DNA of 64,000 bases from Cryptosporangium sp044454545 (GTDB taxonomy: Bacteria > Actinomycetota > Actinomycetes > Mycobacteriales > Cryptosporangiaceae). Below, piece by piece: positions 7,332-16,099 of this stretch. The stretch is taken from NCBI RefSeq assembly GCF_044454545.1, contig NZ_JBITDV010000014.1:124001-188000 (forward strand), given 5' to 3'. Position numbers and translations under genes: made by a program. Position 1 is the first letter of the stretch. Each line of letters starts with the position of its first letter. The notes beneath the pieces were generated by a model. That model was not told the origin of the DNA and made no database searches. It saw nothing but the letters and a program-made list of their open reading frames with translations.

Positions 7332-8735
7332 GTGGGGGCACGGTTGTTCTTCATCAGTTACAGCCGGAGCGACCGGTCCTATGTCGAGAAGCTCGCGGCG
7401 CACCTCGAGGACGCGGCCGTGCCGGTGTGGTGGGATTTCCAGCTGATCGTCGGTGAGCGGTTCTCGACCGTGATCCAGAGCCGGATCGAGGCGTGTGCCG
7501 GGCTGATCGTGGTACTGAGCCCGGCGGCGGTGGGGTCCGACTGGGTGATGGACGAATTGGAGTATGCGCTCGACCTGCGCAAGGTGGTGTTCCCCCTGCT
7601 GCTGGAAGAGTGCGCGGTGCCGATGCGGGTCCGGCGGCTGCACCGGGAGGACGTGAGCGGCGGGCGCCTGCCCGGCCCCCGGTTCGTGCGTCGCCTGAAG
7701 CCGGCGGCGACGGGTGACGAGCCGCGGTCCGGAGAACGGGCGGCGGCACGGCGTCCGACACCTCGGGACCTGGCCGACAGTGGTCGCCTGAGGCGGTCGC
7801 CGCCGGTACCGGTATCGCGGCCGGCGACCAGATCGGATCCGCGGCAGCTGTTCGCGCTGACCGGGCATCTGGCTCCGGTGCGGTCGGTGGCGTTCAGCCG
7901 GGTGGGCGGCGCGCTGGTCAGCGGCGGGGACGACGGGACCGTGCGGGTCTGGAACCTGCGGAACCAACAGCCACTGTCCGTGCCGTTCCGGGTGCCGGAA
8001 AGCGCGGTCACCGCGGTCGCCGTCCTGGCGGACGACCGCACGATCGTCAGCGGGAGCCTGGACGGCAAGCTCCGTCTCTGGGACGTGCGCGACCAGCGGC
8101 CGGTCGGGCAGCTGAACTCGGAGGGCCTGGACTCCGTCCTGGCGCTGGCGGCCTCGCCGGTCGGCACCTTCATCGCCGCGGGAACCGAGCACGGGCTGGT
8201 CCGGTTGTGGGACGCGTCGAAGCCGGGCTTTCCGCTGATCTGGACGGCGACCCGCCGTACGACGGTACGTTCGCTGTCGCTCAGCGCGGACGGACATCAG
8301 CTGGCCCAGGCGCTCGGATCCACGGTCGTGGTGGTGGAGGCGGAGACCACCGTGGGTGTGATCAAGGGCCACGGCGCCGAGGTGAACTCGGTGGCGTTCA
8401 GCCCGACCGAGCCGTTGCTGGCCAGCGGCGGAGCGGACGAATCGGCTCAGATCTGGCAGCCCGCGCCCGGCGGCTGGACGCTGCGTCACGTGCTGCACGT
8501 CGGCCACGGCGTGCTGGCGGTGGCGTTCAGCCGCGACGGGCAGACGCTGGCCACCGGGGACGAGAGCGGCTCCGTGCAGGTGTGGGATCCGATCACCGGC
8601 GCGGCGTTGGTGCCGCCGCTGACTGGGCACGAGGGCGCCGTGTACGGGCTGGCGTTCGGGGCCAGCAGCGACTATCTCGCCAGTGCGGGGGAGGACGGCA
8701 CCGTGCGGGTGTGGTCGGTGCGAGAGCTCGGGTGA
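7332..8735 (+). CDS. TIR-like domain fused to seven WD40 repeats
   Basis: 467 residues. Residues 4-105 form a TIR_2-like domain: LFFISYSRSD opens it and SDWVMDELEYAL holds Glu75, in the place of the catalytic glutamate of NAD-cleaving TIR domains. Residues 106-172 are an Arg/Pro-rich linker. From about 173 there are seven WD40 blades (GHLAPVRSVAFS ... GTVRVWNL; the last GHEGAVYGLAFG ... GTVRVWSV), the fourth degenerate, enough for a closed propeller. No membrane segment. I infer a cytoplasmic sensor/scaffold whose propeller controls a TIR effector; bacterial relatives are discussed as defence or signalling proteins. No partner gene is visible. GTG start; no clear ribosome site. Confidence 0.85.
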   Translation: MGARLFFISYSRSDRSYVEKLAAHLEDAAVPVWWDFQLIVGERFSTVIQSRIEACAGLIVVLSPAAVGSDWVMDELEYALDLRKVVFPLLLEECAVPMRVRRLHREDVSGGRLPGPRFVRRLKPAATGDEPRSGERAAARRPTPRDLADSGRLRRSPPVPVSRPATRSDPRQLFALTGHLAPVRSVAFSRVGGALVSGGDDGTVRVWNLRNQQPLSVPFRVPESAVTAVAVLADDRTIVSGSLDGKLRLWDVRDQRPVGQLNSEGLDSVLALAASPVGTFIAAGTEHGLVRLWDASKPGFPLIWTATRRTTVRSLSLSADGHQLAQALGSTVVVVEAETTVGVIKGHGAEVNSVAFSPTEPLLASGGADESAQIWQPAPGGWTLRHVLHVGHGVLAVAFSRDGQTLATGDESGSVQVWDPITGAALVPPLTGHEGAVYGLAFGASSDYLASAGEDGTVRVWSVRELG

Positions 8736-8767
8736 GCGGTCGGGTGGCGATGCATGAGCCGAGACTG

Positions 8768-9523
8768 TCAGACTGTGAGGACGTCCACCCCGACCGCGCG
8801 GAGACTGTCGAGCTGATCGGCCGGAGCGGCCCGGTCGGTGACGACCTGATCGATGTTCGCCAGCCCGGTGATCTGCGCGAACCGCACCAGCCCGAGCTTG
8901 GAGTGGTCGGCCAGCACCACCGCACGCGACGCCTGCTGGAGGAACGCCCGGTCGGTCTGCGCTTCCATCTCGTCGTAGGTCGTGCACCCGTGCTCGGCGG
9001 TCAGCCCGTCGACGCCGATGAACGCCATGTCGAGGTGGTAGTTGCCGAGCATGGCCTCCGCGGCCGGCCCGACCATCTCTCCGGACGGCCGGGCGACGCC
9101 GCCGATCACGACCAGGTGCAGGCCCGCGCGGCCGATCAGGTCCGAGCCGATGTTCAGCGCGTTCGTGACGATCGCGATCCGCTGCCTGCCGGTCAGCGCC
9201 CGGGCGAGCTCGAGCGTCGTCGTGCCGCCGCTCATTCCGACCACCGCGCCATCGGGCACCAGCGCGGCCGCGGCCTGCCCGATCCGTGACTTCTCGGTCT
9301 GCCGCCGCGCCGCCTTGATCTGCGTCGGGATCTCCGCGTCCAGGTCGTTGGCGATCGCCCCGCCGTGCGTGCGGACGAGTAGCCCGCTGCGGCTCAGCGA
9401 CTGCAGGTCACGGCGGATCGTCGCCTCGGACACACCGAGCATCCCGGCCAGGTCGACGACGTCGACGCTGCGGGAGTCGTTGATCCGCTCGAGGATCGCG
9501 TTAAGTCGGGGAGCCTTCCGCAC
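8768..9523 (-). CDS. DeoR/GlpR family sugar-responsive repressor
   Basis: 251 residues from the GTG at 9523. The DeoR helix-turn-helix is at about 16-45 (VDLAGMLGVSEATIRRDLQSL), followed by the DeoR sensor domain (VGMSGGTTTLELARAL, IVTNALNIGSDL, AFIGVDGLTAEHG, LADHSKLG) that binds a sugar phosphate. An upstream in-frame ATG (9559) exists, but TACAGT six bases before the GTG favours a leaderless start here; starting at 9559 would also place the first operator inside the gene. It is divergent from the sugar operon, which it very likely represses. Confidence 0.85.
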   Translation of the reverse strand: MRKAPRLNAILERINDSRSVDVVDLAGMLGVSEATIRRDLQSLSRSGLLVRTHGGAIANDLDAEIPTQIKAARRQTEKSRIGQAAAALVPDGAVVGMSGGTTTLELARALTGRQRIAIVTNALNIGSDLIGRAGLHLVVIGGVARPSGEMVGPAAEAMLGNYHLDMAFIGVDGLTAEHGCTTYDEMEAQTDRAFLQQASRAVVLADHSKLGLVRFAQITGLANIDQVVTDRAAPADQLDSLRAVGVDVLTV

Positions 9524-9529
9524 TACGCC

Positions 9530-9535
9530 ACTGTA
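9530..9535 (-). promoter_or_regulatory. -10 hexamer TACAGT, leaderless spacing
   Basis: TACAGT plus six bases plus GTG (9523); same arrangement as at 2703. Confidence 0.5.
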
Positions 9536-9551
9536 AAGGGAATGACCGGCT

Positions 9552-9589
9552 TTGCGCATTCGTGCAACTGAGATTGCGCACTTTCGTGC
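9552..9589. promoter_or_regulatory. Tandem DeoR operator candidates
   Basis: Two TTGCGCA...TCGTGC motifs start exactly 22 bases apart (9552 and 9574), about two helical turns. The first reads TTGCGCATTCGTGCAA, an inverted repeat with TTGC/GCAA ends. They lie between the divergent repressor and operon. Confidence 0.55.
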
Positions 9590-9604
9590 GGACCGACATG
9601 ATCG

Positions 9605-9634
9605 TTGACTCTTTACGCTCGACAGCAGTACGTT
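9605..9634 (+). promoter_or_regulatory. Promoter of the sugar operon
   Basis: TTGACT (9605-9610) and TACGTT (9629-9634) are 18 bases apart. Transcription would begin near 9641, inside the second operator cluster. Confidence 0.5.
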
Positions 9635-9644
9635 CTGGCCTCAT

Positions 9645-9698
9645 CGCGCAATATCGCGCATCCGATGACGTGCAGATGCGCAACCCTCAACGCGCATC
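9645..9698. promoter_or_regulatory. Second operator cluster (GCGCA repeats)
   Basis: CGCGCA occurs at 9645, 9655 and 9691 and TGCGCA at 9677. GATGCGC (9675-9681) and GCGCATC (9692-9698) form a perfect inverted repeat with a 10-base spacer. Located at and just after the predicted start of transcription, consistent with repression. Confidence 0.5.
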
Positions 9699-9757
9699 TC
9701 GGCTGGGCTGCCAGGCAGCCGGACGCTGTGAAGCAGCCAAATATCGCAGGAGGCACC

Positions 9758-11095
9758 ATGCGTAGGTCGATCCCCCGTCGCGCCGGCCGGTGGCGGGCGC
9801 CCACGCTTGCCGCGGTGCTGGGCCTGTCACTCCTGGCGACGGCGGCCTGCGGCGGTGGCGGCAACGCCCCGTCGGACAAGGACACCGACGTGACGATCAA
9901 CGTCGCGCTGGCCGCCGACCCGCCGCCGAAGGCCGCGCTCGACTCGTTCACCAAAGAGACCGGCATCAAGGTCAACTGGGTGAACATCGACTGGGACAGC
10001 CTGCAGACCAAGATCTCGGCCGCGGCCACGGCCAAGACGTACTTCGCCGACGCGACCGACGTCGACTGGTCGCGCGTCGGTGAGCTGGGCAAGCTCGGCT
10101 GGTTCTACCCGATCGACGACTACGTCAAGACCGACCCGCTGAAGGCCGACATGCCGCAGCTGGCGTCGTTCACCTACCAGAACCACGTCGTGGGTATTCC
10201 CTACGACGCGTCGTTCATGGTGACGACGGTCAACACCGACCTGTTCAAGAAGGCCGGTGCCGACCCGGCGCCGAAGACGATGGACGAGTACACCGCCGCC
10301 CTGCAGAAGATCAAGTCGTCGGGCACGGTGAAGTACCCGCTGAACATCCCGTTCGCGGCCGCGGAGGGCCTCTCGACCTACTGGTACGAGGCCACCAACG
10401 CGTTCGGCGGCACGATCCTCGACGGCAAGGGCAAGCCGCAGTTCACCGACCCGAGCACGCCCGGCTACAAGGCCGCGAAGTGGATGGTCGACGCGCTGAA
10501 GAACGGCCTGGTCCCCCCGGGCAACATCAACGTCTCCGACTCGCAGGGCGAGCAGACGCTGATGGCGCGGGGCACCGTGGCCAGCACGTTCTCCGACTAC
10601 TCGGGACTGGTCGGCACGCTCTACAACGTGCCGGACTCCTCGTCGGTGGTGAACAAGGTGCAGTACATCGCGACGCCGGGCACCAGCGCGCCGGCCGCGA
10701 ACCTGAGCAACCCCGACGGCGTCGGCATCATGAAGACGGCCAAGTACCCGAAGGCCGCGGCGAAGTTCATCGAGTGGTTCACCGACTCCGACCGGCAGGC
10801 GGAGTTCGCCGGCCTCAACGGTCCCGACAAGGCGTGGGCGTCCTACGCGCTGCCGTCGCACCTCTCGGCGGTGGAGAAGCTCGCCACCGGCGGGAAGCTC
10901 ATCGGCGGCGACCAGCTGGCCGCACTGCTGAAGACCTCGAAGCCGGTCTTCCCCGAGGGCGCTCCGGCCTGGTATTCGAAGTTCTCGAACGCGGTCTACA
11001 CGCACCTGCACGCGGCGGCGGCCGGCTCCGAGACCGTCGAGCAGGCGGTGAAGGCGATGAGCGACACCGCTAACGACCTCTCCAACGGCTCGTGA
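9758..11095 (+). CDS. ABC sugar transporter, substrate-binding lipoprotein
   Basis: 445 residues. ATG at 9758 is chosen because AGGAGG lies at 9748-9753 and a signal peptide follows directly: basic MRRSIPRRAGRWR, a hydrophobic core, and a lipobox ending ATAAC at Cys 28 or so. The rest is a family-1 (MalE-like) binding protein: VALAADPPPKAALDSFTKETG, a middle DYSGLVGTLY, and KYPKAAAKFIEWFTDSDRQ near the end. It captures an extracellular sugar and hands it to the two permeases that follow. No ATPase gene is in the operon, so a shared MsiK-type ATPase is likely. Confidence 0.9.
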   Translation: MRRSIPRRAGRWRAPTLAAVLGLSLLATAACGGGGNAPSDKDTDVTINVALAADPPPKAALDSFTKETGIKVNWVNIDWDSLQTKISAAATAKTYFADATDVDWSRVGELGKLGWFYPIDDYVKTDPLKADMPQLASFTYQNHVVGIPYDASFMVTTVNTDLFKKAGADPAPKTMDEYTAALQKIKSSGTVKYPLNIPFAAAEGLSTYWYEATNAFGGTILDGKGKPQFTDPSTPGYKAAKWMVDALKNGLVPPGNINVSDSQGEQTLMARGTVASTFSDYSGLVGTLYNVPDSSSVVNKVQYIATPGTSAPAANLSNPDGVGIMKTAKYPKAAAKFIEWFTDSDRQAEFAGLNGPDKAWASYALPSHLSAVEKLATGGKLIGGDQLAALLKTSKPVFPEGAPAWYSKFSNAVYTHLHAAAAGSETVEQAVKAMSDTANDLSNGS

Positions 11096-12036
11096 CGATG
11101 CGCTCGACCCTGCCCCCCGAGGCGGCTGAGACCGCCTCGGGGGGCCGGGAGCCGGCCCCGAAGCGGAAGTCGAGAAGGTTCGACCTTCTGCCTTACGCGC
11201 TGGTCGCGCCGGTCACGCTCTTCATCATCCTGCTGGCGCTGGTGCCGGCGGCGTTCACGATCATCCAGTCGTTCTTCCGGGTCGACGCGCTCGATCCGCC
11301 GACCCGCTTCGACGGCTTCGGCAACTTCACCCGGATGTTCAAGAACGACGCGGTCGTGTCGAGCATGGGCAACACCGGGCTCTACGTCGTCATCGGCGTG
11401 GCGCTCTCGACCGTCCTCGGCATCGGGATGGCCGTGCTGCTCCAGCGTCCGTTCCGGGGCCGCAGCGTCGTCATCGCGGTGCTGATCCTGCCCTGGGCAC
11501 TGCCGGGCGTCGTCGAAGGCATTCTGTGGCTGAACATCTTCGACCCCAACGCCGGGCTGATCGCCAGCGTCATGCACACGTTCGGCGCCGACGAGGGTGC
11601 GGTACTGCTCGGCCAGAACCACCTGCTGACGATCGTCCTCATCGAGCTGGTGCAGGTCTGGCAGATCACACCGCTGTCGGCGTTGCTCATCCTGGCGTCC
11701 CTGCAGCTGATCCCGGACGAGTTGTACGAGGCCGCGGTCATCGACGGCGCTTCGCCGTGGCGGAGCTTCTGGCACCTGACGCTGCCGATGGCCCGGCCGG
11801 GCATCGCGGTCTCGATGGTGCAGGGCGTCATCGCGACGCTCAACGTCTTCGACCAGCCGTTCGTGCTCAACGGGGCGGCGACGACCGGCGCGTCGGTCAC
11901 CATGCAGACGTACTACATCAGCTTCCAGAACCTCGACTTCGGCCAGGGCTACGCGCTCTCACTGCTGATCACGCTCACGACGCTGGTCATCTCGCTGGGC
12001 GTGGTTCGTACGGTCTACCGGAGGGTGGAGCTATGA
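11092..12036 (+). CDS. ABC sugar permease, MalF-like
   Basis: 314 residues. The GTG start overlaps the binding-protein stop (GTGA); an ATG two codons later is the alternative. Six membrane segments are visible, the first at about 34-56. The EAA loop that contacts the ATPase is EAAVIDGASPWRSFWHLTLP at about 210-232. The N-terminal 30 residues are cytoplasmic and basic. Confidence 0.9.
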   Translation: MTMRSTLPPEAAETASGGREPAPKRKSRRFDLLPYALVAPVTLFIILLALVPAAFTIIQSFFRVDALDPPTRFDGFGNFTRMFKNDAVVSSMGNTGLYVVIGVALSTVLGIGMAVLLQRPFRGRSVVIAVLILPWALPGVVEGILWLNIFDPNAGLIASVMHTFGADEGAVLLGQNHLLTIVLIELVQVWQITPLSALLILASLQLIPDELYEAAVIDGASPWRSFWHLTLPMARPGIAVSMVQGVIATLNVFDQPFVLNGAATTGASVTMQTYYISFQNLDFGQGYALSLLITLTTLVISLGVVRTVYRRVEL

Positions 12037-12860
12037 GGCGCTGGGTCCGCCCGATCGGCGTCCTGCTCGTCGTCGTGTGGTCGGTGCTGCCGATCTACTG
12101 GGCGTTCAAGATCAGCCTGCAGACCGAGGGCGACGCCCGCGCGGCCAACGCCCAGTACGTGCCCCTGCACCCGACGCTGGAGCACTACAAGGCGCTTCTC
12201 TCGGGCAGCGGAGACGTGGCGACCGGCATCCGGTCGTCGCTGCTGAACATCGTGATCGAGTGCGGTGCGGCGACGATCGTCACGGTCGTGCTGGCAGCAC
12301 TGGCCGCGTACGCGTTCGCCCGGATGAAGTTCCGCGGGCACACGCTGCTGTTCTACGGAGTGCTGATCACGATGGCGTTCCCGGCCTACACGACGCTGAT
12401 CCCGCTGTACCGGATCATGTCGGACCTGTACCTGGTCAACACGTACACCGGGGTCGTGCTCGTGTACGTCTCCGGGTTCCTGCCGCTGGCCACCTGGGTG
12501 CTGCACAACTACTTCTCCGGCATGCCGGCCAGCATCGAGGAAGCCGGGCTGATCGACGGGGCCAACCGGCTCCAGGTGTTCTGGCACATCATGCTGCCGC
12601 TCGCCCGGCCCGGCATCATCTCGACCGCGCTGATCACGTTCCTGTTCGCGTGGGCGCAATTCCTGTTCCCGCTCGTACTGACCACCGACACGTCCACGCA
12701 GCCGCTCACCGTGGTGATCGCGTCCCTGCAGGGACGGCACGTCGTTCCGGTGACGCTGCTGAGCGCGGCGGGCATGATCGCGATCGCGGTGCCCGCGGTC
12801 GTGGCGCTCGTCTTCAACCGGTACATCGTCAACGGCCTGCTCGCGGGCAGCGCGAAGTGA
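12033..12860 (+). CDS. ABC sugar permease, MalG-like
   Basis: 275 residues. ATG overlaps the previous stop (ATGA) and has GGAGGGTGGAG just upstream. Six membrane segments, starting MRRWVRPIGVLLVVVWSVLP. The EAA loop reads EEAGLIDGANRLQVFWHIML. It pairs with the MalF-like protein to form the translocation pore. Confidence 0.9.
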   Translation: MRRWVRPIGVLLVVVWSVLPIYWAFKISLQTEGDARAANAQYVPLHPTLEHYKALLSGSGDVATGIRSSLLNIVIECGAATIVTVVLAALAAYAFARMKFRGHTLLFYGVLITMAFPAYTTLIPLYRIMSDLYLVNTYTGVVLVYVSGFLPLATWVLHNYFSGMPASIEEAGLIDGANRLQVFWHIMLPLARPGIISTALITFLFAWAQFLFPLVLTTDTSTQPLTVVIASLQGRHVVPVTLLSAAGMIAIAVPAVVALVFNRYIVNGLLAGSAK

Positions 12861-14185
12861 ACATCGTCCTCATCGGAGCGGGGAGCACCGTCTTCACGCC
12901 CGGGCTGATGACCGACCTGGCGTCGACGAAAGCGTTCGAGGGCGCGACGGTGCACCTCGTCGACCTCGACGCGGACGCGGCCGGCACGATGGCCCGCCTG
13001 GGTCGGCGGATCGCCGCGGAACACGGCTCCGACCTGCGGTTCGAAGCGCACACCGACCGGCGCGAAGCGCTGCCGGGCGCCCGGTTCGTGACGACGACGA
13101 TCGCGGTCGGGGGCGCCGAGGGGTGGAACGCGGACCTCGCGATCCCGGCGAAGCACGGGATCGCCCAGACCGTCGGTGACAGCGTGGGCCCCGGCGGTGT
13201 GCTGCGGGCGATCCGGCACGTCCCCGAGCTGGTCCGGATCGCCGAAGACGTCGCCGAGCTCGCCCCCGGCGCCACGATCGTCAACTACAGCAACCCGCTG
13301 ACCGCGAACGTCCGCGGCATCGCGCGCGCGACCGGGCAACCGGTGATCGGGCTGTGCCACGGCACCATGCACACGCTCGGCGCGCTGGCCCGCGACCTGG
13401 AGATCCCGGCCGGCGAGCTGCGCGCGACGTTTGCCGGGCTGAACCACCTGTGCTGGCTGCTGGACCTCCGCCACGGCCCGGTCGACGTTTACCCGCGGCT
13501 GCGCGAACTGGTCGCGGCCAGGGCCGGGGAACCGAAGGCCGGGGAAGGCGTCCACCAGCAGGTCTCCGCGGATCTGCTGCGCACGCTCGGGCTCTATCCG
13601 GCGCCCGGCGACCGGCACGTCTCGGAGTTCTTCTCCTGGTACCTGCGCGGCGCCGACGGCGACCGTCTGCCCTGGGGCCTGCAGCCCGGCCGGGACGACA
13701 CGATCCGCTACATCGGCCAGAAGGCGTCGCTCTGGGAGCAGTTGCACGCCCAGGCCGACGGGCGTGTGCCGCTGGACACCTCACGTGACCAGGAGGCCGA
13801 ACGCCTGGCGTCGATCCTGGCGTCGATCGCCACCGGCAAACCGAGCTACGAGCTCGCGGTGAACCTGCCCAACGAAGGGAAGATCCCGAACGTGCCATCG
13901 ACCGCTGTCGTGGAGGTGCCGGCCGTCGTAGACGCGGCCGGAGTTACCGGGCTGGCGGTCGGACCGCTGCCCCCGGCCATCGCCGCGGTGCTCACCGCGA
14001 GAGCGGAGCAGCAGGAGCTCACGGTGTCGGCGGCGCTGACCGGTGACCGCGCGCTCGCGCTCCAGGCGCTGGCGCTGGATCCGCTGGTGCCCGACCCGGC
14101 GACGGCCGCCGCCGTCCTCGACGACGCCGTCGTCGCCCACGCGCCGTTCCTCGACTCGTTCGCCGCCCCGGTGGGTGTCGCATGA
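12857..14185 (+). CDS. Glycoside hydrolase family 4 (alpha-galactosidase/glucosidase-like)
   Basis: 442 residues, GTG overlapping the permease stop. GH4 enzymes use NAD and a divalent metal in a redox-assisted hydrolysis. The NAD loop is IGAGSTVFTPG (6-16); NYSNPLTAN (143-151) is the conserved NPxxxxT-like motif; Cys167 in GLCHG and His197 in GLNH are the usual metal ligands. It probably acts in the cytoplasm on the glycoside brought in by the transporter. Whether the substrate is an alpha-galactoside, alpha-glucoside or amino-sugar glycoside cannot be decided; the AgaS neighbour favours galactosamine chemistry. Confidence 0.85.
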   Translation: MNIVLIGAGSTVFTPGLMTDLASTKAFEGATVHLVDLDADAAGTMARLGRRIAAEHGSDLRFEAHTDRREALPGARFVTTTIAVGGAEGWNADLAIPAKHGIAQTVGDSVGPGGVLRAIRHVPELVRIAEDVAELAPGATIVNYSNPLTANVRGIARATGQPVIGLCHGTMHTLGALARDLEIPAGELRATFAGLNHLCWLLDLRHGPVDVYPRLRELVAARAGEPKAGEGVHQQVSADLLRTLGLYPAPGDRHVSEFFSWYLRGADGDRLPWGLQPGRDDTIRYIGQKASLWEQLHAQADGRVPLDTSRDQEAERLASILASIATGKPSYELAVNLPNEGKIPNVPSTAVVEVPAVVDAAGVTGLAVGPLPPAIAAVLTARAEQQELTVSAALTGDRALALQALALDPLVPDPATAAAVLDDAVVAHAPFLDSFAAPVGVA

Positions 14186-15306
14186 GCGGGACGATCGGCG
14201 CCGAGCAGGCTTCGGCCGGCGCGGACGCGACGCAGCGCGAGATCTGGCAGCAGCCCCGGCTGTGGCGGGAGGTGGAGACCTCCTCGGCCGATGCGTTCCT
14301 GGCGCCCCTGCTCGCCCGCCCCGACCTGCGGATCGTCCTCACCGGTGCCGGGACGTCGGCGTTCGCCGGCGGGCTGCTCGCCCCCGAGCTCGCCCGTCAC
14401 CTGCACCGCCGGGTGGATGCGATCGCCACCACCGACCTGGTCTCGAACCCGGCCGGGTACCTGGCCGAGGACGTGCCGACGCTGCTCGTCTCGTTCGCAC
14501 GATCCGGTGACAGCCCGGAGAGTGCCGCGGCCACCGAGCTGGCCGATCAGTACCTGACCGACGTCCACCACCTGGTCGTCACGTGCAACGCGGACGGGCT
14601 GCTGGCCCGCGAGCACGGGCCGCGGGCGAGCTCGCACGTGCTGCTGATGCCGGCCGGGTCCAACGACCGCAGCTTCGCGATGACGTCGAGCTACACCTGC
14701 ATGGTGCTGGCCGCGTGGTCCGCGCTGGTCGGGGGCGCGCCCATGGAGACGCTGGCCCTGGCCGGTGAGGGTGTGCTCGAGGCCCGCGACGCCGATACCC
14801 GCGAGCTCGCCACCCGCGGCTACCAGCGGATCGTCTACCTGGGCAGCGGAGCCCTGCAGAGCCTGGCGAAGGAAGGCGCGCTCAAGGTGCTCGAGCTGAC
14901 CGCGGGCGACATCGTGGCCTACGCCGACAGTGCGCTCGGCTTCCGCCACGGCCCGAAGGCGGTACTCGACTCGAAGACGCTCGCCGTCGTCTTCGTCTCC
15001 GACGACCCCTACACCCGGCGCTACGACGAGGACATCGCGCTCGAGCTGCGCGCTTCGCTGGGCGTCGATCACGTGCGGGTCGTGGCCGGACGGCGGAGCG
15101 AGCGGCTCGGCGACGAGGGCGTCTGGTACGTGGACGGGCTCGACGGGGTGCCGGACGCGGTGCTGTCGCTGCCGTTCGTCCTGGCCGCGCAGATGCTCGC
15201 ACTGCGTTTCTCGCTCGCGCTCGGTCACACCCCGGACAACCCGTTCCCCTCCGGGGAGGTCAACCGGGTGGTCCGGGGCGTGACGATCTACCCGGTCAGC
15301 GTGTAG
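14182..15306 (+). CDS. SIS-domain sugar isomerase/deaminase, AgaS-like
   Basis: 374 residues, ATG overlapping the GH4 stop (ATGA). Two SIS domains: LTGAGTSAF (53-61) and RSGDSPES (107-114) in the first, YLGSGALQSLAKEGALKVLEL in the second. The end DNPFPSGEVNRVVRGVTIYP is characteristic of AgaS-type proteins, which act on galactosamine-6-phosphate (deamination/isomerisation to tagatose-6-phosphate). No kinase or AgaY aldolase is visible, so how the sugar is phosphorylated is open. Last gene of the operon. Confidence 0.8.
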   Translation: MSGTIGAEQASAGADATQREIWQQPRLWREVETSSADAFLAPLLARPDLRIVLTGAGTSAFAGGLLAPELARHLHRRVDAIATTDLVSNPAGYLAEDVPTLLVSFARSGDSPESAAATELADQYLTDVHHLVVTCNADGLLAREHGPRASSHVLLMPAGSNDRSFAMTSSYTCMVLAAWSALVGGAPMETLALAGEGVLEARDADTRELATRGYQRIVYLGSGALQSLAKEGALKVLELTAGDIVAYADSALGFRHGPKAVLDSKTLAVVFVSDDPYTRRYDEDIALELRASLGVDHVRVVAGRRSERLGDEGVWYVDGLDGVPDAVLSLPFVLAAQMLALRFSLALGHTPDNPFPSGEVNRVVRGVTIYPVSV

Positions 15307-16099
15307 CCAGCTGGGCGTGGCCGGCCTCGGTGCCGATGGCCGGCCGCGCCTCCGGGTTCGCCCGGTAGTACCGGATCGCGCCGGCCAGGAACGTGCGGTC
15401 GACGGTGACCCAGCGCAGGTCGATCGGCACCGACGGCGGCCCCTCCTTCACCAGGGACGGATCGTTCGCCAGCAGCTCGTCGACCTCCTCGTTGAGTCCC
15501 CGCTCGCGCAGCCGGTCCCATGACGAGGCGGAGACGCCCGGCCGATCCGCGCCGGACGTCCCCGGCACGACCGGAACCCGCAGGCTCCGGGCGAACTTCC
15601 CGGGTGCGGGCGGGCCCTCCGGCCAGACCGCGTCCCACCGGATCGTGTTCGTCCCGACCGTGAGCCCGGCTGGGCCGATCACCAGGTACGGGCCGAGGAA
15701 CAGCCGGGTTCCGCACCAGATCGTGACCGCGGTGAAGAACGCGAGGCCGCCCAAGGCGGTCAACTTCCCCTCGATCGTCGCGAGCCGGCCCGCGACCAAC
15801 GCGCAGCCGATGATCAGCCCGGCCCCGTACGGCGTCTGCGGCCGGGCGGCCGCGAAGCCGTTCCGGTCGAGAAGGAACGCCTGCGGTGCCCGCGCGGAAC
15901 GCCAGCCTAGTTGCCGGAACACCAGCTGGTGCGCGATCGCCAGCAGGATCGGGACGACGAGCAGCGCCCCGACCGCGGCGTCGGGCATCGACCCGAGTGC
16001 TCCCACCAGGTAGCAGGACGTACCGATCGCCGCTCCGACGGCCGCCGCGAGACGGCTCCGTCGCACGAGCGCCGCCAGGTCGGCCGGTTCGAGATTCAC
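15296..16099 (-). CDS. Four-helix membrane protein, unknown
   Basis: 267 residues. GTG start overlaps the stop of the DMT gene (GTGA), so it is translationally coupled. Hydrophobic segments at about 18-38, 41-58, 91-108 and 117-135; the C-terminal half is soluble and includes VIGPAGLTVGTNTIRWDAVWPEG, similar to PH-like domains of bacterial membrane proteins. I do not recognise a function. Overlaps the AgaS gene by 11 bases at the 3' end. Confidence 0.7.
   Translation of the reverse strand: MNLEPADLAALVRRSRLAAAVGAAIGTSCYLVGALGSMPDAAVGALLVVPILLAIAHQLVFRQLGWRSARAPQAFLLDRNGFAAARPQTPYGAGLIIGCALVAGRLATIEGKLTALGGLAFFTAVTIWCGTRLFLGPYLVIGPAGLTVGTNTIRWDAVWPEGPPAPGKFARSLRVPVVPGTSGADRPGVSASSWDRLRERGLNEEVDELLANDPSLVKEGPPSVPIDLRWVTVDRTFLAGAIRYYRANPEARPAIGTEAGHAQLATR

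Noticed and set aside
8207..9289. 360-codon plus-strand frame over WD40 and DeoR genes
   Set aside because: Crosses two real genes on opposite strands and has no domain.
7332..15306. A defence island around the TIR-WD40 gene
   Set aside because: Neighbours are a decayed regulator and a sugar operon; no nuclease, helicase, toxin-antitoxin or mobile element was seen.
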